A stretch of DNA of 6,255 nt from an uncultured Eubacteriales bacterium (lineage in GTDB: Bacteria; Bacillota; Clostridia; Christensenellales; Borkfalkiaceae), in NCBI GenBank assembly GCA_900545325.1, contig UQZE01000121.1, positions 1 through 6,255 of the forward strand. The letters are read 5' to 3'. Position 1 is the stretch's first letter. Every line of letters starts with the position of its first letter. Below, piece after piece: positions 1 to 5,343 of this stretch. The notes under the pieces were generated by a model. That model was not told the DNA's origin. It did not search any database and saw only the letters and a program-made list of their open reading frames with translations. Both the position numbers and the translations under genes were made by a program.

Positions 1-558
1 TCTGTTCTGAGAAAGTTTACAAACGGCGATATCGGGGCGTTGTTTTTATTGCTGAAGGACGAAGAAGTCAACAGGTTTCTGCCGTGGTTTCCCGTAAAAA
101 ACCTGCGGGAGGCGGAGGATTTTTACAACGAGCGTTTTGCCCGCGTTTACGAACAGCCGCAGGGCTATCGGTATGCGATCTGTCTGAAGTCGGATAATGT
201 TCCGATCGGGTACGTAAAAACGGATACGGACGAAAGTCATGATTTCGGCTATGCGCTGAGAAAGGAGTTCTGGCATAAGGGCATTGCGAGCGAAGCGGGC
301 AGGAGGCTTGCGGAACGGCTGAAAGCGGACGGGATTCCTTACATAACCGCCACGCACGACGTAGAGAATCCCCGCAGCGGCAACGTGATGAAGGCGATCG
401 GCATGGAATATAAATATTCCTATCGGGAACAATGGCAGCCGAAAAACATGCCCGTAGTGTTCCGCATGTATCAGTTGAATTTCGACGGAGACGGGGAAAG
501 GGTTTTTAAAAAATACTGGGATACGTCCGCCGTTCATTTCATAGAAAAGGATTTGTAA
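1..558 (+). CDS. GNAT family N-acetyltransferase (RimJ/RimL type), 5' partial
   Basis: The frame is open from the first base of the window (SVLRKFTNGDIGALF...), and this matches the beginning of a GNAT domain, so the true start lies upstream; the TTG at 40 is not a convincing start. The visible part is 185 codons ending in TAA. The acetyl-CoA binding motif A is seen as FGYALRKEFWHKGIASEA, corresponding to the usual YWGKGYATEA stretch, and motif B as ENPRSGNVMKAIGMEY, corresponding to the N-x-x-S-x-x-V-x-x-K-x-G-F pattern. Family members transfer an acetyl group from acetyl-CoA to an amine, such as a protein N-terminus, an antibiotic or a small metabolite. The substrate cannot be read from the sequence. 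The gene sits 11 bp upstream of an alkyltransferase gene on the same strand and is probably cotranscribed with it. The family is confident; specificity is unknown. Confidence 0.93.
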   Translation, partial: SVLRKFTNGDIGALFLLLKDEEVNRFLPWFPVKNLREAEDFYNERFARVYEQPQGYRYAICLKSDNVPIGYVKTDTDESHDFGYALRKEFWHKGIASEAGRRLAERLKADGIPYITATHDVENPRSGNVMKAIGMEYKYSYREQWQPKNMPVVFRMYQLNFDGDGERVFKKYWDTSAVHFIEKDL

Positions 559-569
559 ACAGGGTAGTC

Positions 570-1103
570 ATGTATTACGTCAGCAGATATTCTTCGCCGC
601 TCGGCGGCATCACGATGGCGAGCGACGGCGCGTCGGTTACGGGACTGTGGTTTGACGGACAGAAATATTTTGCCGATTCCCTGCCCGAAGAGTACGTGGA
701 AAAAGATATTCCCGTCTTACGTCAGGCGGAAAAATGGCTCGACGTTTATTTTTCGGGTAAAAAACCCGATTTCACGCCCCCTCTTTCCATGGCGGGCATA
801 TCCGCGTTCCGCAGGCGCGTATGGGAAATCATGCTCGAAATACCTTACGGGCAGACTTCTTCTTATGGCGCGATCGCAAAGCGGATCGAGCGAGAAACGG
901 GGAAAAGGGTTTCCGCGCAGGCCGTAGGCGGGGCCGTCGGACATAACCGCATTTCGCTGATGATACCCTGCCACAGAGTGGTCGGGACCGACGGCAGCGT
1001 TACGGGATACGCGGGCGGCGTGGATAAAAAATTCGCGCTTTTGCGTTTGGAGGGCGCGCATACGGAAACGCTGTTCCGTCCGAAAAAGGGAACGGCGCTT
1101 TGA
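570..1103 (+). CDS. ogt: Methylated-DNA--[protein]-cysteine S-methyltransferase (MGMT/Ogt family)
   Basis: This 177-residue protein repairs O6-alkylguanine, and to some degree O4-alkylthymine, by moving the alkyl group irreversibly to its own cysteine. The active-site motif IPCHRVVG is at residues 132-139, with Cys134 as the acceptor. It is followed by the GYAGG segment (146-150) typical of the family. The winged-helix DNA-binding domain begins around FRRRVWEIMLEIPYGQTSSYG (80-100), and the N-terminal ~70 residues are the usual variable domain. Length is normal for single-domain Ogt. The residue at the arginine-finger position (usually R-A-V-G) is Gln117 (SAQAVGG); from memory this variant also occurs in other Firmicutes. 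The ATG at 570 has only a weak AGGG 5 nt upstream, so translation may be coupled to the acetyltransferase ending 11 bp before it. A strong terminator follows. This is a repair enzyme, not an ATL protein, because Cys is present rather than Trp. The gene symbol is a best guess among ogt, adaB and the C-terminal half of ada. Confidence 0.96.
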   Translation: MYYVSRYSSPLGGITMASDGASVTGLWFDGQKYFADSLPEEYVEKDIPVLRQAEKWLDVYFSGKKPDFTPPLSMAGISAFRRRVWEIMLEIPYGQTSSYGAIAKRIERETGKRVSAQAVGGAVGHNRISLMIPCHRVVGTDGSVTGYAGGVDKKFALLRLEGAHTETLFRPKKGTAL

Positions 1104-1117
1104 CGGAAAAACGTTAT

Positions 1118-1152
1118 AAAACGGCCCCGACCGAAAGTCGGGGCCGTTTTTT
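1118..1152. terminator. Bidirectional rho-independent terminator between ogt and the lipoprotein gene
   Basis: A perfect 14-bp stem (1118-1131 with 1137-1150, AAAACGGCCCCGAC/GTCGGGGCCGTTTT) encloses a 5-nt loop, CGAAA. A run of six T follows on the + strand (1147-1152) and four T on the - strand. It lies 14 bp after the ogt stop, and its edge touches the stop codon of the convergent lipoprotein gene, so it should end both transcripts. Confidence 0.93.
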
Positions 1153-2234
1153 CAGTCGGCTTCTTTCACTTCGGCCGTTACCGAAGCGCCGTCTGCCATG
1201 AAAGAAATTTTGTTTCCGTCCGTAATGCCGTTGAAACCCGTTTGGGAAGAGCCGCCGGTTACGGTGTTCGTTATATCGAAATTCTTGTATCGCGTATCCT
1301 GTACGCTTTCTTCGTAATACCCGTAGCCCACGGCGATGGTAAAGGTATGTTCGGGCACATATGTGATTTCGTAAATGAATTCGTCCTGATCCGCCGTAAA
1401 GTCGGTGAACTGCGTCTGTGCGTACGCGCTGCCGTAAACGTAATTTTCGTCCGTGATCCAAATGCGCAGATTTTCATAATCGCCGCGGAGGGCGGAAAGA
1501 TCGACTTTGACGGTCGTTTTCCACACCCTTCCCGGAACTACTTCGCCGTAGGGAACCACGGTTACGGTTTTAGAAATGGCGCGTCCGTGCTCCGTGTCTT
1601 TGAAAACGATCGTCGTCGTGCCTTCTTTGACTTTGGTCAGGTCTATGGTGAATTCCGCGTCGAGCGCCTGCCAGCCGCTGACCACGTTGACGGCCTCTGC
1701 GCCCGAAATCGCCGCGTCGGGAATGACGTTCTGATCGGTGGAGAAAATCTCCGCGTAGATCATTCCTTTCTGATTTATAGAAGCTGTTACGGGAGTATCG
1801 CCGAACGATATGGCAAATTTTTGTTCGTTATACAGAATTTCATCTTCCGGCGCGGGGGCGATCTGCGGCGTGAAACGCGTCCAAACGAGGCCGTCGTCTT
1901 CGGCTACGTCGTCCGCCGCTTTGACCGTAACGTTCACCGTAACGTCCTTTTCGGGCATGGTGAATTCATATTTGCCTTCGGCCGTTTTCGTGCAATCCCC
2001 GCCGTTCGCTTTGACCGATTCGACGACAAAAAACTCCTCCGTTTCCACAAAAACCGTTACCTTTGTCCCTGCCTCCGCCTTCGACGGGTTGGCGGAAGCT
2101 TCAAAATGCTCGCCCGCCGCTACGGTAACGTTATATTCCTGCGGCGCGGGGGCGCCCTTTTCGCATGCGAAAAGGGCAATCGAAGAAACGATTGCCAATA
2201 CGCTTAACAGCAACGTTCTGACTAAATTTTTCAT
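1152..2234 (-). CDS. Predicted surface lipoprotein with an InlB-like beta repeat; function unknown
   Basis: This encodes 360 residues from the ATG at 2234. I preferred this over an in-frame TTG at 2240 because MKN plus a basic residue is a normal signal-peptide start, and because AAGGAG (2250-2245) is 10 nt upstream rather than 4. The signal peptide is MKNLVRTLLL...IALFAC with lipidated Cys24; the Phe at -2 of the lipobox is slightly unusual. After a short A/P/E linker, residues ~34-105 resemble the divergent InlB B-repeat / Flg_new_2 type (YNVTV...YEFTMPEKDVTVNVTV). The remaining ~250 residues are rich in Thr, Val and aromatics, with alternating hydrophobic patterns suggesting beta-sandwich domains. 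I see no catalytic motif there. The protein is therefore probably anchored on the outer face of the membrane, perhaps binding or adhesive. A consensus sigma-A promoter lies upstream, and the gene appears monocistronic. No homologue with known function is recognised. Confidence 0.88.
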   Translation of the reverse strand: MKNLVRTLLLSVLAIVSSIALFACEKGAPAPQEYNVTVAAGEHFEASANPSKAEAGTKVTVFVETEEFFVVESVKANGGDCTKTAEGKYEFTMPEKDVTVNVTVKAADDVAEDDGLVWTRFTPQIAPAPEDEILYNEQKFAISFGDTPVTASINQKGMIYAEIFSTDQNVIPDAAISGAEAVNVVSGWQALDAEFTIDLTKVKEGTTTIVFKDTEHGRAISKTVTVVPYGEVVPGRVWKTTVKVDLSALRGDYENLRIWITDENYVYGSAYAQTQFTDFTADQDEFIYEITYVPEHTFTIAVGYGYYEESVQDTRYKNFDITNTVTGGSSQTGFNGITDGNKISFMADGASVTAEVKEAD

Positions 2235-2249
2235 ATACAAAAAACTCCT

Positions 2250-2269
2250 TTGACGGTATAAAACGTCAA
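2250..2269 (-). promoter_or_regulatory. Inverted repeat in the lipoprotein gene leader (possible operator or hairpin)
   Basis: TTGACG (2250-2255) and CGTCAA (2264-2269) form 6-bp arms separated by 8 nt. They lie between the predicted transcription start (about 2267) and the ribosome binding site (2250-2245), and the downstream arm touches the AAGGAG. It could be a repressor site or a small hairpin near the ribosome binding site. Arms this short can occur by chance. Confidence 0.3.
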
Positions 2270-2273
2270 TCTT

Positions 2274-2302
2274 ATTATAACGCCGAACATTGCGGCTGTC
2301 AA
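2274..2302 (-). promoter_or_regulatory. Consensus sigma-A promoter for the lipoprotein gene
   Basis: On the minus strand the -35 box is TTGACA (2302-2297) and the -10 box is TATAAT (2279-2274), both perfect, with a 17-bp spacer. The predicted start of transcription is near 2267, giving a leader of about 33 nt before the ATG at 2234. Confidence 0.88.
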
Positions 2303-2321
2303 GCCTGCGGCGATAAATCCC

Positions 2322-2349
2322 TTGACAAAAAGCGCGAAAAGTGTATAAT
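2322..2349 (+). promoter_or_regulatory. Consensus sigma-A promoter for tRNA-Leu
   Basis: TTGACA (2322-2327) and TATAAT (2344-2349) are separated by 16 bp. Transcription should start about 2356, five bases before the mature tRNA 5' end. It is divergent from the lipoprotein promoter; the two -35 boxes are 19 bp apart. Confidence 0.9.
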
Positions 2350-2360
2350 AAAACACATCG

Positions 2361-2443
2361 GCGGGCGTGGCGGAATCGGCAGACGCGACAGACTTAGGAT
2401 CTGTTTCGAAAGAGTGGGAGTTCAAATCTCTTCGCCCGCACCA
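2361..2443 (+). tRNA. tRNA-Leu, anticodon UAG
   Basis: The full cloverleaf can be folded by eye. The acceptor stem is GCGGGCG (2361-2367) with CGCCCGC (2433-2439), the discriminator is A2440, and CCA is encoded at 2441-2443. The anticodon arm is ACAGA / loop CTTAGGA / TCTGT (2388-2404), with anticodon TAG at 2395-2397, reading CUN leucine codons. The variable arm (2405-2415, TTCGAAAGAGT) is of the long class II type expected for tRNA-Leu, though at the short end. The T arm is GGGAG-TTCAAAT-CTCTT (2416-2432) with two G-U pairs. A dedicated promoter lies upstream and a terminator starts on the last base of the CCA. Confidence 0.97.
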
Positions 2444-2483
2444 AATAAAACCCCCGGCAGCATTGCGGCCGGGGGTTTTATTT
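2443..2483. terminator. Bidirectional terminator shared by tRNA-Leu and the NTF2-like gene
   Basis: A perfect 16-bp stem pairs 2443-2458 (AAATAAAACCCCCGGC) with 2468-2483 (GCCGGGGGTTTTATTT) around a 9-nt loop. The T-rich arm follows the GC core on each strand. The upstream arm starts at the final A of the tRNA CCA end, and the downstream arm overlaps the TAA of the convergent gene ending at 2482. Confidence 0.92.
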
Positions 2484-2856
2484 ATAAGGTCGTAAACGTC
2501 TTGCAGAGGATTCTCCATTTGCCGTCGAGTTTGAGAAGGTGGAAGAAATCCTTGATCTGGAACGCGCCGAAAAAATTATCTACAAAGATAGAGGCCTGCG
2601 CGGTCCTGCCGCATACGCTTATGTTTTTTATGACCATGCGGCAGTCCACGCCCTGCGACTTCATGGAAGGCTTTCCCGCCAGGTCCGAAAAGAAGATTTC
2701 GGGCGTGCCGATCACGGCGTCGTTGCCTAAATAACCGTACATGGAGGCGTTTTCGTGAAAGATCGTTTTGAGCGTTCCGATATCCGCGGCGGATACCGCG
2801 GCAAAATAATCGCCGAGCAGAGTTTCGATCTCTTTGTAATCCTGAAAAACAGACAT
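2482..2856 (-). CDS. NTF2-like / putative lumazine-binding (SnoaL-like) family protein
   Basis: This is a 124-residue cytoplasmic protein without signal or membrane segment. The layout is that of a single NTF2-like cone fold: an N-terminal helix (YKEIETLLGDYFAAVSAADIGTLKTIF, residues ~7-33), the HENASMYGYLG segment (34-44), a second helical stretch (PEIFFSDLAG), then beta strands ending in FFHLLKLDGKWRILCKTF. The HENA and DGKWRI signatures match the family annotated in Pfam as putative lumazine-binding / NTF2-like. Members have diverse or unknown ligands, so no reaction is assigned; lumazine binding itself is poorly established for the family. The ATG at 2856 has AAGGAGA (2871-2865) 8 nt upstream. 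It stands alone, divergent from the methyltransferase gene, and shares a terminator with tRNA-Leu. Confidence 0.86.
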   Translation of the reverse strand: MSVFQDYKEIETLLGDYFAAVSAADIGTLKTIFHENASMYGYLGNDAVIGTPEIFFSDLAGKPSMKSQGVDCRMVIKNISVCGRTAQASIFVDNFFGAFQIKDFFHLLKLDGKWRILCKTFTTL

Positions 2857-2883
2857 ATAAACAATCTCCTTCGTTTTTAATTC

Positions 2884-2912
2884 ATTATAACATACCTTTT
2901 CGGAAAATACAA
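2884..2912 (-). promoter_or_regulatory. Probable promoter of the NTF2-like gene
   Basis: On the minus strand a perfect TATAAT (2889-2884) lies 17 bp from TTGTAT (2912-2907), a 4/6 match to the -35 consensus. It sits 28 bp above the start codon and is divergent from the methyltransferase promoter. Confidence 0.65.
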
Positions 2913-2930
2913 GGAGGATTATACACGGAA

Positions 2931-2959
2931 TTGACTTTATCGTTCGAGTTTGGTATAAT
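2931..2959 (+). promoter_or_regulatory. Sigma-A promoter of the methyltransferase operon, predicted to make a leaderless mRNA
   Basis: TTGACT (2931-2936) and TATAAT (2954-2959) are 17 bp apart. The -10 box ends six bases before the ATG at 2966, so the canonical start site (seven bases after the last -10 base) falls exactly on the A of the start codon. No Shine-Dalgarno sequence lies between promoter and ATG. Confidence 0.8.
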
Positions 2960-2965
2960 CGGCTT

Positions 2966-4315
2966 ATGGCAAAAAACGTATCGAAAGATAAAAATTCCGA
3001 GCTGAAGAAAGATATCGGAAAAATAAAATCCTTTCTGGAAGAGGCGGGCGCCCGCGGCGACGCGCGCGCGGGAGAACTGCTCTCCGCGCTCGGCCGCGTA
3101 GAGGACGGCCTGGAAAACCGTTACGGGCTTTCCTTTGAAGAGTATGAGGACGAAACGGAAAACCGCCTGCAAAAACGCCCCTGTTCGCTCGAAAGAAAGG
3201 ATAAATTCAGTTTTTGCGGCGTAGGGAAGGAAAACGTCCTTATAGAGGGGGACAACCTCGCCGCCCTGTTTTTGCTGAAAAAGGAATACGAGGGGAAAAT
3301 CGACCTCATCTACATAGATCCGCCGTACAACACGCAGAATAAGGACTTCGTTTATCACGATTCGCGCGTCGGCGCGGGCGGCGGATACAGACATTCGCAA
3401 TGGCTCTCTTTTATGGAAAAGCGGCTGCGGGCGGCGCTTCCTCTGCTGAAAGAAAGCGGCGTCGCGTTCATTTCCATCGACGACAACGAATACGCGCAGC
3501 TCAAACTTTTGTGCGACGGAATTTTCGGCGAGCATAATTTCATTGCCACGATCATTTGGGAAAAGGCGTATGCTCCCGTCAATCTGAAAAAGCATTTCAG
3601 CGAATCGCACGATTATATCCTGTGCTACGCGAAAGACAAGGCGCGCGCGGTCTGCAACGGGCTTGCCCGCACAAAAGAGGCGAACGTCAGATATAAAAAT
3701 CCCGATAACGATCCGCGCGGCTTGTGGAAGTCGGGCGATCTCTCGGTCGGCCCGGCCGTCAAAGAAAATGTCTACGAGATCACAACGCCGTCCGGGCGGC
3801 GGGTGCTGCCTCCCGACGGATACAGCTGGCGGCTTTCCAAGGCGCGTTATGAACAGTACGTAAGGGAAAACCGTATCTGGTTCGGTCCGAACGGAAACAG
3901 CGTGCCCTCTATAAAGCGCTTTCTTTCGGACGTGAAAAAGGGCATCACTCCCACGACGATCTGGAAATACGGCGAAGTGGGGCATTCCCAGAGCGCCACG
4001 CAGGAGCTGAAAAAACTTTTCGGCGGGCAGGCCGTGTTTTCCTATCCCAAGCCCGTGGCCCTCATTAAGCGTATCGTCGGCTTATACGGCGGTAAGGACG
4101 CCGTCGTGCTCGATTTCTTCGCGGGCAGCGGCACCACGGCGCAGGCGGTGATGGAACAAAATATAGAGGACGGCGGTTCGCGCACGTTTATACTGTGCAC
4201 CAACAACGAAAACGACATCTGCCGCAAAGTTACGTTTCCGCGCATAAAGCTTGCGAAGGAAAAATGCAAAGCGGATTTCGCTTTCGGTTATTACCGCGTG
4301 AAATTCGGGAGGTGA
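2966..4315 (+). CDS. DNA adenine-N6 methyltransferase, beta type (type III Mod-like / type II)
   Basis: This 449-residue enzyme should transfer a methyl group from S-adenosylmethionine to the N6 of adenine in a specific DNA sequence. Motif IV, DPPYNT, is at residues 118-123 (preceded by IDLIYI) and holds the catalytic DPPY. Motif I, DFFAGSGTT, which binds AdoMet, is at 383-391, preceded by a motif X-like PKPVALIKRI (361-370). DPPY before FxGxG marks the beta class. The region between (about 200-355, with YKNPDNDPRGLWKSGDLS and KGITPTTIW) is the likely target-recognition part and resembles type III Mod proteins. At 449 residues it is shorter than classical Mod subunits (~600-650). The ATG at 2966 has no ribosome binding site and coincides with the predicted transcript start; no other good start lies nearby. 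All key motifs are intact. The stop overlaps the ribosome binding site of the next gene, so translation is likely coupled. The recognition sequence is unknown. Confidence 0.95.
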   Translation: MAKNVSKDKNSELKKDIGKIKSFLEEAGARGDARAGELLSALGRVEDGLENRYGLSFEEYEDETENRLQKRPCSLERKDKFSFCGVGKENVLIEGDNLAALFLLKKEYEGKIDLIYIDPPYNTQNKDFVYHDSRVGAGGGYRHSQWLSFMEKRLRAALPLLKESGVAFISIDDNEYAQLKLLCDGIFGEHNFIATIIWEKAYAPVNLKKHFSESHDYILCYAKDKARAVCNGLARTKEANVRYKNPDNDPRGLWKSGDLSVGPAVKENVYEITTPSGRRVLPPDGYSWRLSKARYEQYVRENRIWFGPNGNSVPSIKRFLSDVKKGITPTTIWKYGEVGHSQSATQELKKLFGGQAVFSYPKPVALIKRIVGLYGGKDAVVLDFFAGSGTTAQAVMEQNIEDGGSRTFILCTNNENDICRKVTFPRIKLAKEKCKADFAFGYYRVKFGR

Positions 4316-4319
4316 GCCT

Positions 4320-5097
4320 GTGCCGGAACGACATAAAAGGGCGTTTGAAGAATACCTTCGCGGCCGCGATACGAAAAAATTGTTCAAAGGCGTCCGCATA
4401 GACACGCCGTACGGGGAAAGAAAAATAATAAAGTGCCTGCCCGACCGCGAACTTTTACGGATCACGAAAGACCTCGCGGCGGAAAAATCCCTTTACACGA
4501 TGGACTCGGATCAATCGAGGACATATCCGGGATCGGGAGAAAAAACTGATAAAGCAGTTCGAGGGCGTGCTTGCGGAAACCTTTGCGCATATCGCGCTCA
4601 TGTGCCTTTTGCCGCAGGCTGCCGTCGATCGGTTCGACCTCGAACGCGAAGATTTCAGATACGACGTCAAGGAATACGACGTACGGCTGCGGTGCGGCGG
4701 GCAGATATATAAGTTCGAAGTCAGAAATTCCAACAGCTATAAAACGGCGATCGGGGAAGGGTACGGCAGTCTGGACGTGCTCGGCGCTTACGTAAACAAA
4801 TATAAAACGAGGGAAACCCTGGCCGATTATTTTATCAGGCCGCTGCTGCAGAGCGAAACGCTCTGCCCCGAACTTCCGGACCATAAAAACGCGGACGAAC
4901 TGGCGGAAAAACTGCTCGGCGGGCGCATGACGCAATATCTTTGCTGCGGGACGGACAGAAAGACCATGCAGGAAAAGGGCCGCGTTGCCCGTTTCGGACA
5001 GGACGCGCGCTACCTTGCGGTGAAAATGCGGGAAACGGAGGACATAGCGGATTTTTTCAGCGGGCTGAAAGCGAAGTTTTCGGCGCGGGACAAATAA
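4320..5097 (+). pseudogene. Frameshifted partner of the methyltransferase, candidate restriction endonuclease
   Basis: Two reading frames together make one protein-like sequence of about 258 residues. The first begins at GTG 4320, with GGAGGTGA (4308-4315) seven bases upstream of it (measured from GGAGG) and overlapping the methyltransferase stop. It runs MPERHKRAFEEYLRGRDTKK... to about DLAAEKSLYTMD near 4503. Past about 4545 this frame gives Arg-rich nonsense to 4712. The coherent sequence moves to the +1 frame (KLIKQFEGVLAETFAHIALMC...) and ends at TAA 5095-5097. One extra A in the A6 run at 4540-4545 would explain the shift. The C-terminal half has a hairpin, YDVRLRCGGQIYKFEVRNS (4675-4731), like the PD-(D/E)XK nuclease core, but with Arg (AGA, 4723-4725) where Lys is expected. 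The next segment, AIGEGYGSLDVLGAY, could be the following helix. Position after a DNA methyltransferase supports a restriction role. The family is not recognised, so the nuclease call is inference. A sequencing error or recoding could also explain the break. Confidence 0.62.
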
Positions 5098-5130
5098 AAA
5101 GAGCGCCGTTGACCGGTGCTCTCTTTTTTT
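5096..5130. terminator. Bidirectional terminator between the R-M-like operon and the zinc-ribbon gene
   Basis: The stem GAGCGCCG (5101-5108) pairs with CGGTGCTC (5114-5121), with one G-U pair and loop TTGAC. It is flanked by A-rich sequence at 5096-5100 and by seven T (5124-5130). It follows the TAA at 5095-5097 directly, and on the minus strand it follows the zinc-ribbon stop codon. Confidence 0.87.
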
Positions 5131-5299
5131 AATAGCGATTTCTGCGGAACTGGTTGTGCTGTTCTTTTTTCGCTCTGCGGCAGTCCGCGCATCTCGTGGG
5201 TTCGTTTTCGAAACCCTTCGACTGATAGAATTCCTGTTCGCCGACGGTAAAGACGAATTCTTTGCCGCAGTCTTTGCAGGTCAGTTTCTTATCTTCCAT
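5129..5299 (-). CDS. Small zinc-ribbon protein (probable zf-trcl family), 56 aa
   Basis: This short gene reads MEDKKLTCKDCGKEF then VFTVGEQEFYQSKGF, continuing to a basic tail ending HNQFRRNRY. Two CxxC pairs, Cys8/Cys11 and Cys37/Cys40, form one zinc ribbon. The spacing and the FxFTxGEQEFYxxKGFxNEPxRCxxCR pattern match the widespread Firmicutes 'probable zinc-ribbon domain' family. The C-terminal KKEQHNQFRRNRY is strongly basic, which would suit nucleic-acid or ribosome contact, but no function is established. I chose the ATG at 5299 because AGGAGG (5314-5309) is 9 nt upstream; an in-frame ATG at 5305 (adding MN) would be only 3 nt from it. It has a consensus promoter and a leader of about 77 nt containing a dyad and two mini-ORFs. 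It is convergent with the broken nuclease gene and shares its terminator. Confidence 0.93.
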   Translation of the reverse strand: MEDKKLTCKDCGKEFVFTVGEQEFYQSKGFENEPTRCADCRRAKKEQHNQFRRNRY

Positions 5300-5301
5300 G
5301 T

Positions 5302-5343
5302 TCATATACCTCCTGTAATTTTTAGAAACTTGTCAGAAATCAT
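5302..5343 (-). other. Possible leader mini-ORF 2 (13 codons) upstream of the zinc-ribbon gene
   Basis: ATG at 5343 opens MISDKFLKITGGI and stops at TGA 5304-5302, which overlaps the in-frame upstream ATG (5305) of the zinc-ribbon gene as ATGA. An AAGGA lies only about 3 nt before it. It may be a chance feature of an AT-rich leader. Confidence 0.25.

Noticed and set aside
1242..2207. Plus-strand open frame of 321 codons opposite the lipoprotein gene
   Set aside because: The minus strand has a promoter, ribosome binding site, signal peptide and lipobox. The plus-strand translation is Arg/Phe-rich and has no start signal.
2361..2483. tRNA-Leu as an integration (att) site for a mobile island carrying the R-M-like operon
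   Set aside because: No direct repeat of the tRNA 3' end, integrase or phage gene is visible in the window.
2231..2518. Minus-strand open frame across the tRNA-Leu gene
   Set aside because: It runs through a complete tRNA, two promoters and a terminator, so it is a chance frame.
2885..3985. Long minus-strand open frame (366 codons) opposite the methyltransferase
   Set aside because: It is the antisense of a gene with clear DPPYNT and DFFAGSGTT motifs. Its translation is Arg/Phe/Val-rich with no recognisable domain.
4567..5097. Separate gene starting at GTG 4567
   Set aside because: The only purine-rich stretch is one base before the GTG, and the sensible protein sequence extends upstream of it (KLIKQFEG). 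It fits better as the 3' part of the frameshifted gene.
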